Origin: Spirosoma linguale DSM 74
Lineage (GTDB): Bacteria > Bacteroidota > Bacteroidia > Cytophagales > Spirosomataceae
Direction of reading: 5' to 3'
Length of the DNA stretch: 64,000 bases
Assembly: GCA_000024525.1 (NCBI GenBank)
Contig: CP001769.1
Coordinates: 3,128,501-3,192,500 of the forward strand
The position numbers and the translations under genes are program-made. Position 1 is the first letter of the stretch; each line of letters opens with the position of its first letter. Below, one piece after another: positions 45,623 to 53,903 of this stretch. Under the pieces are notes generated by a model. The model was not told the origin of the DNA. It saw nothing but the letters and a program-made list of their open reading frames with translations, and made no database searches.

Positions 45623-47146
45623 TCAATAGCCCGGCGTCTGAACCAGCTTCGGGTCTGTATTGAGCATCGAAATGGAAATAGGCAGCACGAGCTTAAACGC
45701 CTGTGTAGCGGGTAGATAAACCGGGTTCACGGCAGCAAACACATACGCATTGCCCGCCCGACGCAAGGCCCACCATCGTTTACCTTCGCCGATAAACTCC
45801 CGGAGGTATTCATCCAGAATCGCGTTCATGTTGGCTTCCTGACTTCCATTGGCATAGGGCGTAAAACCCGTTCCATACGCCCGCGCCCGAATGGCATTGA
45901 TATCGGCGGACGGATCGTTGCCCAGCTTCGTGTTTGCTTCGGCAAGTAGCAGCAGCACATCCGCGTACCGATAGATGGGAAAGTCATTGTCGTAGAGTTG
46001 TATACCCGAATCGACCCGGCCAATAAACTTGGTCAGCATGACGCCGGCAATGGGAAAGCCTGCGGTGTTTCGATACATAACCCGAAACGAAGGGCGAATA
46101 CGCTGATCTTTCGGATTGCTGAGTTTGGCAATCGTCGCGCCGGACATCCCGATCCGGCTGGCACCGCCAACGAGTGGATAGGCCGTATTCACCGCCACGG
46201 CCGGACCCGGAACTGGATCGAAAAGCAGCGTACCGGCCTGCGTCGTGTTCACCAGAAAATTGCCGTACACGCCCTGCGTAGCTTCATTTTTCTCGTAGTT
46301 GATCGCAAAAATGATCTCCTTGTTATTGCTCTTCTTCGTCGGGTCGAAGATGTCGGCGAAGGTAGCCTGCAGGCCCAGCGCTGGCAATGCTTTTACGTCT
46401 TCCAGTGCAGATTTGGCCACCGTGAAATCAGCACTGCCACCGCCCATGTGCGTACCCGACCAGATAAACACATCGCCTTTCAGGGTGAGCGTAGCCGCCC
46501 GGCTCCAGGTAACGCGCTTCGTCGGCAGGGCATTGCTGCCCGTAAACAGCGTCAGCGACTGCTCCAGATCGCTTTTGATCAGTTTCATCACCTCTTCGGG
46601 CGTCGACCGGGCTTTATACAGGTCGGTCAGGCTCCCGACCGACGTAACGGGCTCCGTCGTAATAGGAACGCCACCCCAGGTTCGCAGCAGGGTATAATAG
46701 ACAAAGGCCCGCATACCGTACATTTCGGCGAGGTATGTTTTTCGTTTGGCATCGTCGAGGGGTGCCGCCGGGAACAGCTTAATAACCGTGTTGACCCGGT
46801 CGATCAGGGTGTAAAGCCCACCCCAGTTGTCGAGAGGCACGTTGGTGGCGCTGATGTTATGCGACCAGTATTGCTTTAGTCCCGTTTCTTCCGATTCGGT
46901 AAAAAGACCATCGGCCCAGATGTCGGAACGCATTTCTCCCAGGGTAAACAACGTGCTGTGGTAGTTCCGGAAGGAGCTGTAAACGCCCGTATACAGGGTT
47001 TGGGCGGCATTGGCATCCGACAACACCAGGCTCTGGTTGAGCGACGTTTGCGGAATCACTTCCCGAAGTTGTTCCTGGCAGGAAAACAGGCCGGAACTGA
47101 CCATCAGACAGCCGACTAAAGTAATTGTTAGTTTATTTGTTTTCAT
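45623..47146 (-). CDS. SusD/RagB-family glycan-binding lipoprotein
   Basis: 507 residues. The lead VGCLMVSSGLFSCQEQLREV ends in a lipobox Cys, so the protein is lipid-anchored on the outer membrane. The SusD features are RSDIWADG near residue 75, the TPR-like helical part (YGMRAFVYYTLLRTWGGVPI) and the C-terminal YRYADVLLLLAEANTKLG and FIGEGKRWWALRRAG. It captures the sugar and hands it to its SusC partner encoded 17 bases upstream. Its position in front of the lyase gene points to sialic acid or sialoglycans as the ligand. Confidence 0.95.
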   Translation of the reverse strand: MKTNKLTITLVGCLMVSSGLFSCQEQLREVIPQTSLNQSLVLSDANAAQTLYTGVYSSFRNYHSTLFTLGEMRSDIWADGLFTESEETGLKQYWSHNISATNVPLDNWGGLYTLIDRVNTVIKLFPAAPLDDAKRKTYLAEMYGMRAFVYYTLLRTWGGVPITTEPVTSVGSLTDLYKARSTPEEVMKLIKSDLEQSLTLFTGSNALPTKRVTWSRAATLTLKGDVFIWSGTHMGGGSADFTVAKSALEDVKALPALGLQATFADIFDPTKKSNNKEIIFAINYEKNEATQGVYGNFLVNTTQAGTLLFDPVPGPAVAVNTAYPLVGGASRIGMSGATIAKLSNPKDQRIRPSFRVMYRNTAGFPIAGVMLTKFIGRVDSGIQLYDNDFPIYRYADVLLLLAEANTKLGNDPSADINAIRARAYGTGFTPYANGSQEANMNAILDEYLREFIGEGKRWWALRRAGNAYVFAAVNPVYLPATQAFKLVLPISISMLNTDPKLVQTPGY

Positions 47147-47163
47147 GATGTTCGGCTTGGCGA

Positions 47164-50100
47164 TTAGAGACTGATGGTGGCACCCAATGTTGCGGTTCGG
47201 GGCAATGGGAAGCGGCCCACATCGTTTCCGCCCACTTCGGGAAACGTACCATTATAGCCCGTGAAATAAACCAGGTTGGAGCCCGTCAGAAATACCCGAA
47301 GGCTCTTGACCCGGTTACGGGCCACCCGTTCTAGCAATGAAGCGGGCATATCGTAGCTCAGCGTCACTTCACGCATGGCCAGATAATCGCCCTTCTGCCA
47401 GAAATTGGCGGGGGCCGTCGTGCTGCCACCGGCATCGGTAAAATAGTTCCGGCCGTAGTTGGCCCAGTAATAGCGGGGCAGCGTACCGGTCGGATTCTCC
47501 GGCGACCACGTTTTGGTCACGTCGACCGGCCCGTTCTGGGATCCCTGCACCTGCGACATGCCACGCAGGTACGACTGATTGGCAATAATAAAACCCAGTG
47601 AATAATCGAACTGAGCATACAGGTTGAAGCCTTTCCAGGACAGGTTCGACGAGAAACCACCCTGAATCGTTGGCGTTGTTCGGCCCACATACACGTTATC
47701 ACGGTAGTCGAGCGTATCGTTTTTGTCGGTATCCCGCCAGCGGGCATCACCCAGCAGTTTGATTCGCTTGTTGGTGTAGGGCAGGTAGGTATTCAGCAGG
47801 TTGGCGCGCTCATCCAGCTGGGCCTGCGAGGTGTAGATACCGTCGTAGATGGGGGCATAAATCTCGTCGAGGCCAACCCGTTTACCTTCCTGCAAACCGC
47901 CCACCCAAACCAGCTTGTTTTGGGCGGGATCGAAAATCTGGACAGCCCCCTGCCGATTCCGATCCAGACCATTATTGGGCAGTTTTTTGGCAAAATTCTT
48001 AACATGGAACAGGTTGGCGCTGACGGTCCAGGATACCCCGTTGGCACTCGACGGTTTCAGCACATTCGCCCTTACCTCCAGTTCGACACCCCGGTTCTGG
48101 AGTTGGCCAAGGTTGGTCACGTAGGAATTATAGCCGGTCCAGCCTGGAATAGTGAGCGAGGTGATTTTATCGTACACATTGCGGATGAAGTAATCGGCAA
48201 TGACCGTTACGCGGTTGTTGAGCAGCCCCACATCAAGGCCGAAATTAAGCGTATTGGCCCGCTCCCATTTGAGGTTGGTATTGGTTATACTGCCAGCAGC
48301 AAACCCCGGCTGACCGTTATACGTACCAACACTGCCATATTGAGGAATGGTGGCATAGTCGCCAATAAGGGGCTGGCCCGCGCTGTTGAGCGGGTTGATG
48401 CTGCCGTTTTCGCCGAAGCTGATCCGGGGTTTCAGCGTCGACACGTACCGGCGAAGAAACGAGTTGGCGAAGAAATCTGCATAGTGCATGTTCCAGCCCA
48501 GCGAAACGCCGGGGAAAAATCCGTACTGATTCGTGATCAGCTTCGAGGTACCATCGTAGCGAAGGTTGACATTCAGCAGATAGGTATTGGCGAAGGTGTA
48601 ATTAACCCGGCCAATGACCGAGGCCAGCCGCTGCCAGCTTGAAAACGAAGAGGTTGGTACCCCCACAGCCGCTGTTGAGGCCGATAACCAGGGAATGAAA
48701 TCGGTAGCAGCCAGATTGGCCGTTGCGCCATAATCATAGACCCGTGATTCGAAAAATTCCCCGCCCGCCAGTGCCGACACGGTATGCTTACCGAAATCTT
48801 TGTTGTATTGAAGAAAGGCGTTATAGGTATACTGACTGGCCCGCTGGTTGGTAAACGACGCATTGCGCGTGTTGATCAACGCGCCACCGGTTCCGTTTAT
48901 GTAAGCTTTGGTAAACCCCTCATTCGTGGTATACCGGTAAAATCCCGATGCCGACGCCAGCGCTTTCAACCCCGGCAGAATCGTGTACTCCAGATTCAGC
49001 CCACCGGAATAGCGCTGTTCGAGGGTCTGGTTGAAAAATTTATCCCGGAAATAATTCGGGTTACCCAGGGTGCTGCCATCCACACCGGGCAGTTCGGCAC
49101 CGGTGAGGTCATGCGTCAGCCGAACGGTAGGTGCAATGCCCGTAAAACGCTGAACAATACCGCCACCAACGCCACCTCCCCCATCGGCCGACAAGTACGA
49201 AGGGGTCGTTTTTGCGCTGTAGCCCGACATATTGAGGTTGACAACGAGATTTTTACCCACGTTCAGCCCGCCGTTGAAATTCATGTTCATCCGGCTGAGC
49301 GAGGAGCCAATAAGCGTACCCACATCGCTGATGCTACCCACACCCAGCGAAAAGTTACCCTGATCGTTACCCCCCGAAACATTCAGGTAATGCTCATTCA
49401 GGGTGCCCTGTTGAAGAATCAGATCTTCCAGTCGGCGCTGCGAGATGGAACGATACAACAGACTGTCCGTCTGATTGGCATTGAACGGGTTTTTGTCGAT
49501 CAATAGATGATACTGCGGGTCGCTGAGCAGGTTTCGGTTATTATTCGACACCAGTTGGGTCGAGTACTTGCCGTCGGGGGCTGTCCAGCCCGAGTTGACG
49601 CCCCACCCCCAGGCACCCGTTAGTTGGTTGCGGGCGTTGTTCATCTCAGCGGTATTGTTGTCAGCCTGTGCCGCAGCATACCGGCTGGCCAGCCCCCGCC
49701 GGTTCCAGAGAATGTAGTCTTCCGCACTCATGTAGTCGAGTGGGTTGCGCCGGATGTAGTTGTTGGCCCGCTTGTAGCTATAGGTTACGGACGTGCGGCC
49801 TTTCTTCCCCTTTTTCGTCGTCACCAGAATCACCCCATTCGAGGCCCGTGCGCCGTAGATGGCCGCAGAGGCAGCATCTTTCAGCAGATCAATGCTCTCT
49901 ACATCCTCCATATTGATACCGAAGAGAGAAGGAACGATAACCCCATCCATCACCACCAGTGGCGAACCGGACCCGTTGAAATCGGTGCCGCCCCGGAAAA
50001 CGATAGTGGGCGTTGCTCCCGGCTGCCCCGTCGTTTGCTGCACACGCAAACCGGGCGCGGTTCCCTGCAAGGCCGTACCCACGTTTGTTCGCGGTACCGA

Positions 50101-50517
50101 TTTGAAAGCAGTCTGGTCAATGGTCGATACGGCCCCGGTGAGTGTTTTCCGGCTCTGCTGGCCGTAGCCAACCACAACAACTTCGTCGAGACTTTTGGCG
50201 CTTTCGGCCAGCCGGATGTCCAGCGATGTCTGATTATCGACAACGATTTCCTGGGTGCTCATGCTGATGAGCGAGACCACCAGTACATCGCCCTTGCGAA
50301 CGGCAAGCGAGAACTGACCGTCCTGGTTGGTTACGGTGCCCCGGCTCGTTCCTTTGATTGTGATATTTACACCGGGCAGCGTTTCGCTGGTTCGGCCATC
50401 CCGAACGATACCGGACAGCGGGGCCGTTTGCGCCCAGGCGCTAAAGGCAACCAGCCAGCAGACAATATGTAGTACATATCGAATGCATTTAGGGGAGTAA
50501 GTAGAATGTATTAGCAT
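47164..50517 (-). CDS. SusC/RagA-family TonB-dependent transporter
   Basis: 1,117 residues. A signal peptide is followed by a carboxypeptidase-like beta-sandwich (about 30-110: LSGIVRDGRTSETLPGVNI), the TonB box region with SLDEVVVVGYG, and the plug domain with VPRTNVGTALQGTAPGLRV and ASAAIYGARASNGVILVTTK. The rest is the 22-strand barrel. The protein imports the ligand bound by SusD across the outer membrane using TonB energy. It heads the leftward sialic acid operon and has a full consensus promoter (50553-50583) whose spacer holds a palindrome likely bound by the divergent GntR regulator. Confidence 0.96.
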   Translation of the reverse strand: MLIHSTYSPKCIRYVLHIVCWLVAFSAWAQTAPLSGIVRDGRTSETLPGVNITIKGTSRGTVTNQDGQFSLAVRKGDVLVVSLISMSTQEIVVDNQTSLDIRLAESAKSLDEVVVVGYGQQSRKTLTGAVSTIDQTAFKSVPRTNVGTALQGTAPGLRVQQTTGQPGATPTIVFRGGTDFNGSGSPLVVMDGVIVPSLFGINMEDVESIDLLKDAASAAIYGARASNGVILVTTKKGKKGRTSVTYSYKRANNYIRRNPLDYMSAEDYILWNRRGLASRYAAAQADNNTAEMNNARNQLTGAWGWGVNSGWTAPDGKYSTQLVSNNNRNLLSDPQYHLLIDKNPFNANQTDSLLYRSISQRRLEDLILQQGTLNEHYLNVSGGNDQGNFSLGVGSISDVGTLIGSSLSRMNMNFNGGLNVGKNLVVNLNMSGYSAKTTPSYLSADGGGGVGGGIVQRFTGIAPTVRLTHDLTGAELPGVDGSTLGNPNYFRDKFFNQTLEQRYSGGLNLEYTILPGLKALASASGFYRYTTNEGFTKAYINGTGGALINTRNASFTNQRASQYTYNAFLQYNKDFGKHTVSALAGGEFFESRVYDYGATANLAATDFIPWLSASTAAVGVPTSSFSSWQRLASVIGRVNYTFANTYLLNVNLRYDGTSKLITNQYGFFPGVSLGWNMHYADFFANSFLRRYVSTLKPRISFGENGSINPLNSAGQPLIGDYATIPQYGSVGTYNGQPGFAAGSITNTNLKWERANTLNFGLDVGLLNNRVTVIADYFIRNVYDKITSLTIPGWTGYNSYVTNLGQLQNRGVELEVRANVLKPSSANGVSWTVSANLFHVKNFAKKLPNNGLDRNRQGAVQIFDPAQNKLVWVGGLQEGKRVGLDEIYAPIYDGIYTSQAQLDERANLLNTYLPYTNKRIKLLGDARWRDTDKNDTLDYRDNVYVGRTTPTIQGGFSSNLSWKGFNLYAQFDYSLGFIIANQSYLRGMSQVQGSQNGPVDVTKTWSPENPTGTLPRYYWANYGRNYFTDAGGSTTAPANFWQKGDYLAMREVTLSYDMPASLLERVARNRVKSLRVFLTGSNLVYFTGYNGTFPEVGGNDVGRFPLPRTATLGATISL

Positions 50518-50552
50518 AATCTTCAGTAGACTAAGGAATAAGTATGACTTGA

Positions 50553-50583
50553 CAAAGGTATTATGTTGTACATAAAAGCCAAA
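50553..50583 (-). promoter_or_regulatory. Promoter of the SusC operon
   Basis: On the minus strand TTTG (50583-50580), 19 bases, then TACCTTTG (50560-50553): an exact match to the Bacteroidota -33/-7 consensus. The -7 ends 36 bases before the SusC start codon. Confidence 0.88.
50561..50575. promoter_or_regulatory. Palindrome TTATGT-TGT-ACATAA in the SusC promoter spacer
   Basis: Perfect 6-bp arms with a 3-base centre lie between the -33 and -7 of the SusC promoter. A repressor bound here would block polymerase. The FCD-type GntR protein encoded divergently is the natural candidate. Confidence 0.65.
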
Positions 50584-50658
50584 AAAAGAGGAAATATTTT
50601 TTTCTTAGGCAGATAATGCCGAATATTGTCATACTTAATCGAAGGCGCTGACTTTTTA

Positions 50659-50672
50659 TATTATACATAATA
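50659..50672. promoter_or_regulatory. Second AT-rich palindrome before the GntR gene
   Basis: TATTAT (50659-50664), AC, ATAATA (50667-50672) sits directly before the GntR start codon at 50674 and shares TTAT/ATAA edges with the SusC promoter palindrome. It may serve autoregulation of the gntR-sialidase-epimerase transcript. Confidence 0.45.
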
Positions 50673-50673
50673 C

Positions 50674-51378
50674 ATGGACTACGTACATAGCCAGAATGAT
50701 TTCAAGTTGAATGAGAACCTGACGTTAGTCGACAAAGTGGAGACGGACCTGCTTGACTTTTTCAACGACAAGCAGTTTAAAGCGGGCGATGTAATTCCGA
50801 AGGAGATCGAACTAGCGGCTCAGTTGGGTGTGAGCCGCACAGTTCTGCGCGAAGCGTTGTTACGGCTGCGGATGCGCGGCATGCTCGATACCAAGAAAAA
50901 ACGGGGTACGGTCATTACCAATCCTGACCTGCTCTCGCTGATTGAAAAAACATTGTATCCCGGCATTCTGGACAACGCCACCCTGCGCGATATTTTCGAG
51001 TTACGCATGGTTATGGAGATCGGTATGGGCGATCTGATTTTTGAGCGCGTAACTCAGAATGACATTGACGAACTCTACGCTATCGTTGCCGATGAACCGG
51101 TCAATACCGAAGACATGATCTTCGATTCGGAACAGGAAATTCGCTTCCATGGCAAGTTGTACGACATTACCGGTAACGAAACGCTGCGCCGGTTTCAGCG
51201 CATGCTGCTACCCATTTTCAAGTATGTGCACGAAAGCGGCATCCTGAAAAAACAGGTGCAGCAAAAGAAGTTTGTCTCCCACCGGGGCATTGTCGACGTT
51301 ATCCAGCATGGTACGCCCGAGGCCTTCCGAAACGCCATGCGCAACCACTTCGAGAATCACTTTCAACGCTTATTCTAA
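50674..51378 (+). CDS. GntR-family (FadR/FCD) transcriptional regulator of the sialic acid locus
   Basis: 234 residues. The N-terminal winged helix contains FKAGDVIPKEIELAAQLGVS, then RTVLREALLRLRMRGML and a KKKRGTVI wing. The C-terminal FCD domain (DIFELRMVMEIGMGDLIFER, and His-bearing parts EIRFHGKLYDITGN and SHRGIVDVIQ) binds a metal and a small acid. The protein is encoded between the SusC operon and the sialidase/epimerase genes, so it probably represses both in the absence of sialic acid or ManNAc-type inducers, as NanR does in enterobacteria. It shares a transcript with the sialidase gene 7 bases downstream. Confidence 0.93.
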   Translation: MDYVHSQNDFKLNENLTLVDKVETDLLDFFNDKQFKAGDVIPKEIELAAQLGVSRTVLREALLRLRMRGMLDTKKKRGTVITNPDLLSLIEKTLYPGILDNATLRDIFELRMVMEIGMGDLIFERVTQNDIDELYAIVADEPVNTEDMIFDSEQEIRFHGKLYDITGNETLRRFQRMLLPIFKYVHESGILKKQVQQKKFVSHRGIVDVIQHGTPEAFRNAMRNHFENHFQRLF

Positions 51379-51385
51379 CCCCGGT

Positions 51386-52579
51386 ATGCTCCACTCCTTT
51401 CTACTGGCCGCCAGTCTTAGCCTGAGCCAGCCCCTCCCACCGGCACAAGGCATTCGACCCGATAGCACTACCAATCAACCCATTGCCGAAACGACAGTTT
51501 TCCGGAATGGCGAAGGGGGCTATCTCTGCTACCGGATTCCGGCCATTGTAAAAACACCGACCGGAACCCTGCTGGCGTTTGCCGAAGGGCGTCGGACGGA
51601 TTGCGGTGATTTTGGCGATGTCGATATTGTTTTGCGAACGAGTAAAGACAATGGGCAGTCCTGGAGTCCGATTCAGACCGTTGTCGACTTTGGCACCATG
51701 CAGGCGGGTAATGCTGCGCCGGTGTTTGATGTAAGCGACCCGCGCTTTCCGGCTGGCCGACTGTTTTTGCTCTATAACACGGGAACGGATTCGGAGGCCA
51801 ATGTCCGAAAAGGGCTGGCCATTCGGGAAGTGTGGTACAAAACCAGTACGGATGGCGGGCAAAGCTGGTCGGAGCCGGTAAACATCACCACGCAGGTATC
51901 GCGCCCCAACAGGCCCAGCGTGAACCCTGCCTATGCTTTTCCTGAAGACTGGCGCTCGTACGCCAACACGCCGGGCCATGCGCTGCAACTGCAGAAAGGG
52001 CGGTACAAAGGGCGGATTTTTGTGGCGGCCAATCATTCCGAAGGCCCGCCACAGCAACAATTTCGGGATTATCGGGCGCATGGTTTTTATTCCGACGATC
52101 ACGGCAAAACCTGGAAACTAAGCCCAACCATCCCCTATCCCGGCGGCAACGAAAGCACAGCCGCAGAAACGCCCGGCGGGGGCCTGCTGCTGAACGCCCG
52201 GAACCAGTCGGGCGATGTCAAAAACCGCCTGTTGGCCTTCTCATCCAACGCGGGAGAAAGCTGGGAGCCGGTCGTTGTCGCTACTGATTTACCCGACCCG
52301 GTTTGCCAGGGAAGTATGCTCAATTACCAGCCGCGCCGTGGGGCCTACGTGCTCCTGTTCTCGAATCCGAACAGCCAGACCAGCCGTACCAATCTGACGG
52401 TTCGCGTAAGCCGGGATGGGGGCAAAACGTGGTCACAAGGCAACTCTATTTATGCCGGTTCGTCGGCCTATTCAGACCTGGTTGTTCAGCAGGACAACAC
52501 AATCGGCGTACTGTACGAGAAAGACAACTACACCAAAATCACCTACGCCCGTTTCCCCTACGACTGGCTGGTCAAGTAA
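51386..52579 (+). CDS. nanH: Exo-alpha-sialidase (neuraminidase, GH33)
   Basis: 397 residues from ATG 51386; the open frame reaches back to 51272 inside the GntR gene, but a good signal peptide (MLHSFLLAASLSLSQPLPPA) starts here. The arginine motif is YRIP (usual F/YRIP), followed by Asp-boxes SKDNGQSWSP, STDGGQSWSE, SDDHGKTWKL, SSNAGESWEP and SRDGGKTWSQ; NESTAAET carries the catalytic Glu region, and YSDLVVQQDNTIGVLYE the end of the propeller. It releases terminal sialic acid from glycans in the periplasm or at the surface. It is co-transcribed with the regulator and the epimerase. Confidence 0.95.
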   Translation: MLHSFLLAASLSLSQPLPPAQGIRPDSTTNQPIAETTVFRNGEGGYLCYRIPAIVKTPTGTLLAFAEGRRTDCGDFGDVDIVLRTSKDNGQSWSPIQTVVDFGTMQAGNAAPVFDVSDPRFPAGRLFLLYNTGTDSEANVRKGLAIREVWYKTSTDGGQSWSEPVNITTQVSRPNRPSVNPAYAFPEDWRSYANTPGHALQLQKGRYKGRIFVAANHSEGPPQQQFRDYRAHGFYSDDHGKTWKLSPTIPYPGGNESTAAETPGGGLLLNARNQSGDVKNRLLAFSSNAGESWEPVVVATDLPDPVCQGSMLNYQPRRGAYVLLFSNPNSQTSRTNLTVRVSRDGGKTWSQGNSIYAGSSAYSDLVVQQDNTIGVLYEKDNYTKITYARFPYDWLVK

Positions 52580-52591
52580 CCGTTCCAACAT

Positions 52592-53845
52592 ATGCTTACT
52601 CTCAATACATATACCCAGCTTTACCGCGATGCATTACTGAATGATGTCATTCCGTTCTGGCAGACCCATTCGATCGACCGGCAGGCGGGCGGCTTTTTTA
52701 CCTGTCTTGATCAGAAAGGCAACGTTTACGACACCGATAAATTCATTTGGCTTCAGGCACGTCAGGTCTGGACCTTTTCCATGCTTTACAACCGGGTGAG
52801 CGACACGTCGCCGGAGCAGTCCTCCGACTGGCTGGCTGTAGCGAAGCACGGGGCCAGTTTCCTGAAGAAACATGGCCGGGCCGACGATGGAAGCTGGTAC
52901 TTTTCCCTGACGCGCGACGGTCGGCCGCTGGTACAACCCTACAATATTTTCTCGGACTGTTTCGCAACGATGGCGTTCGGGCAATTATCGGTAGCGACGG
53001 GGAATGACGAGTACGCTCATATTGCACAATCGACGTTTGAGCAGATTCTGCGTCGGCGCGACAACCCGAAAGGCAAGTGGAATAAAGCCATTGCCGCCAC
53101 CCGACCGCTCAAGAATTTTGCGCTTCCGATGATTCTGTGCAACCTCTCGCTGGAAATCGAGCACCTGCTCGATCGTCAGTTGGTCGACCAGACTATTGAC
53201 GAATGCATTCACGAGGTTATGAATGTTTTCTACGACCCGGACTTAGGCTTGATTCGAGAGAACGTAACGCCCGATGGGCAGTTTTCAGACAGTTACGAAG
53301 GGCGTCTGCTGAATCCGGGCCATGCCATTGAAGCGATGTGGTTCATCATGGACCTGGCTACCCGGCGCAATGATCAGGCCCTGCTCGAAAAAGCCGTTCG
53401 CATTACGCTGGCTACTCTGGACTACGCCTGGGATACCAAGTATGGCGGTCTGTTTTATTTTATGGATAGTCAGGGACACCCAACCCAGCAGCTGGAATGG
53501 GACCAGAAACTATGGTGGGTCCACGTTGAAACACTCGTTACGGTATTGAAAGGGTATCAAAAAACGGGAAACCAGGCATGTTGGGACTGGTTTGAGCGCC
53601 TGCACACGTATACCTGGCAGCATTTCCCCGACCCTGCACATGGCGAATGGTACGGCTACCTGAACCGACGGGGCGAGGTGTTTTTACCGTTGAAGGGAGG
53701 AAAATGGAAAGGCTGTTTCCACGTACCACGGGGCCTGTATCAGTGCTGGCAAACCTTAAAAAGCCTAGATCTAAACCAGTCCGCAACGACTGACCGCCCT
53801 GAAGGGGATTTACACGGCTATTTTTCCTCACCCCCAGCCTCCTAA
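52592..53845 (+). CDS. N-acylglucosamine 2-epimerase (AGE family)
   Basis: 417 residues of the (alpha/alpha)6-barrel AGE/renin-binding protein family. DRQAGGFFTCLDQKGNVYD, KFIWLQARQVWTFSMLYN, NPGHAIEAMWFIMDLA and EWDQKLWWVHVETLVTVLKGY contain the conserved His and Arg residues of the active site. It turns ManNAc into GlcNAc, the route used by Bacteroides in place of the enterobacterial ManNAc kinase and ManNAc-6-P epimerase. It lies 12 bases after the sialidase gene. Because no kinase follows, GlcNAc phosphorylation must be done by a gene elsewhere, such as a ROK kinase. Confidence 0.93.
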   Translation: MLTLNTYTQLYRDALLNDVIPFWQTHSIDRQAGGFFTCLDQKGNVYDTDKFIWLQARQVWTFSMLYNRVSDTSPEQSSDWLAVAKHGASFLKKHGRADDGSWYFSLTRDGRPLVQPYNIFSDCFATMAFGQLSVATGNDEYAHIAQSTFEQILRRRDNPKGKWNKAIAATRPLKNFALPMILCNLSLEIEHLLDRQLVDQTIDECIHEVMNVFYDPDLGLIRENVTPDGQFSDSYEGRLLNPGHAIEAMWFIMDLATRRNDQALLEKAVRITLATLDYAWDTKYGGLFYFMDSQGHPTQQLEWDQKLWWVHVETLVTVLKGYQKTGNQACWDWFERLHTYTWQHFPDPAHGEWYGYLNRRGEVFLPLKGGKWKGCFHVPRGLYQCWQTLKSLDLNQSATTDRPEGDLHGYFSSPPAS

Positions 53846-53867
53846 ACATGAGTCATCCCACTTTGGG

Positions 53868-53896
53868 TTACTCCCCGTTCAGGAGGTTGGGAGTAA
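53868..53896. terminator. Stem-loop between convergent genes
   Basis: TTACTCCC (53868-53875) and GGGAGTAA (53889-53896) form an 8-bp stem with a 13-base loop between the epimerase and GH42 genes. It probably ends transcription, although the T run is weak. Confidence 0.5.
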
Positions 53897-53903
53897 TAGA
53901 TAC

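Noticed and set aside
45998..46879. A 293-codon open frame on the plus strand
   Set aside because: It is antisense to SusD, has no family features, and results from the GC-rich codon pattern of the real gene.
49624..50472. A 282-codon open frame on the plus strand
   Set aside because: It is antisense to the SusC plug region and has no start signal or recognisable domain.
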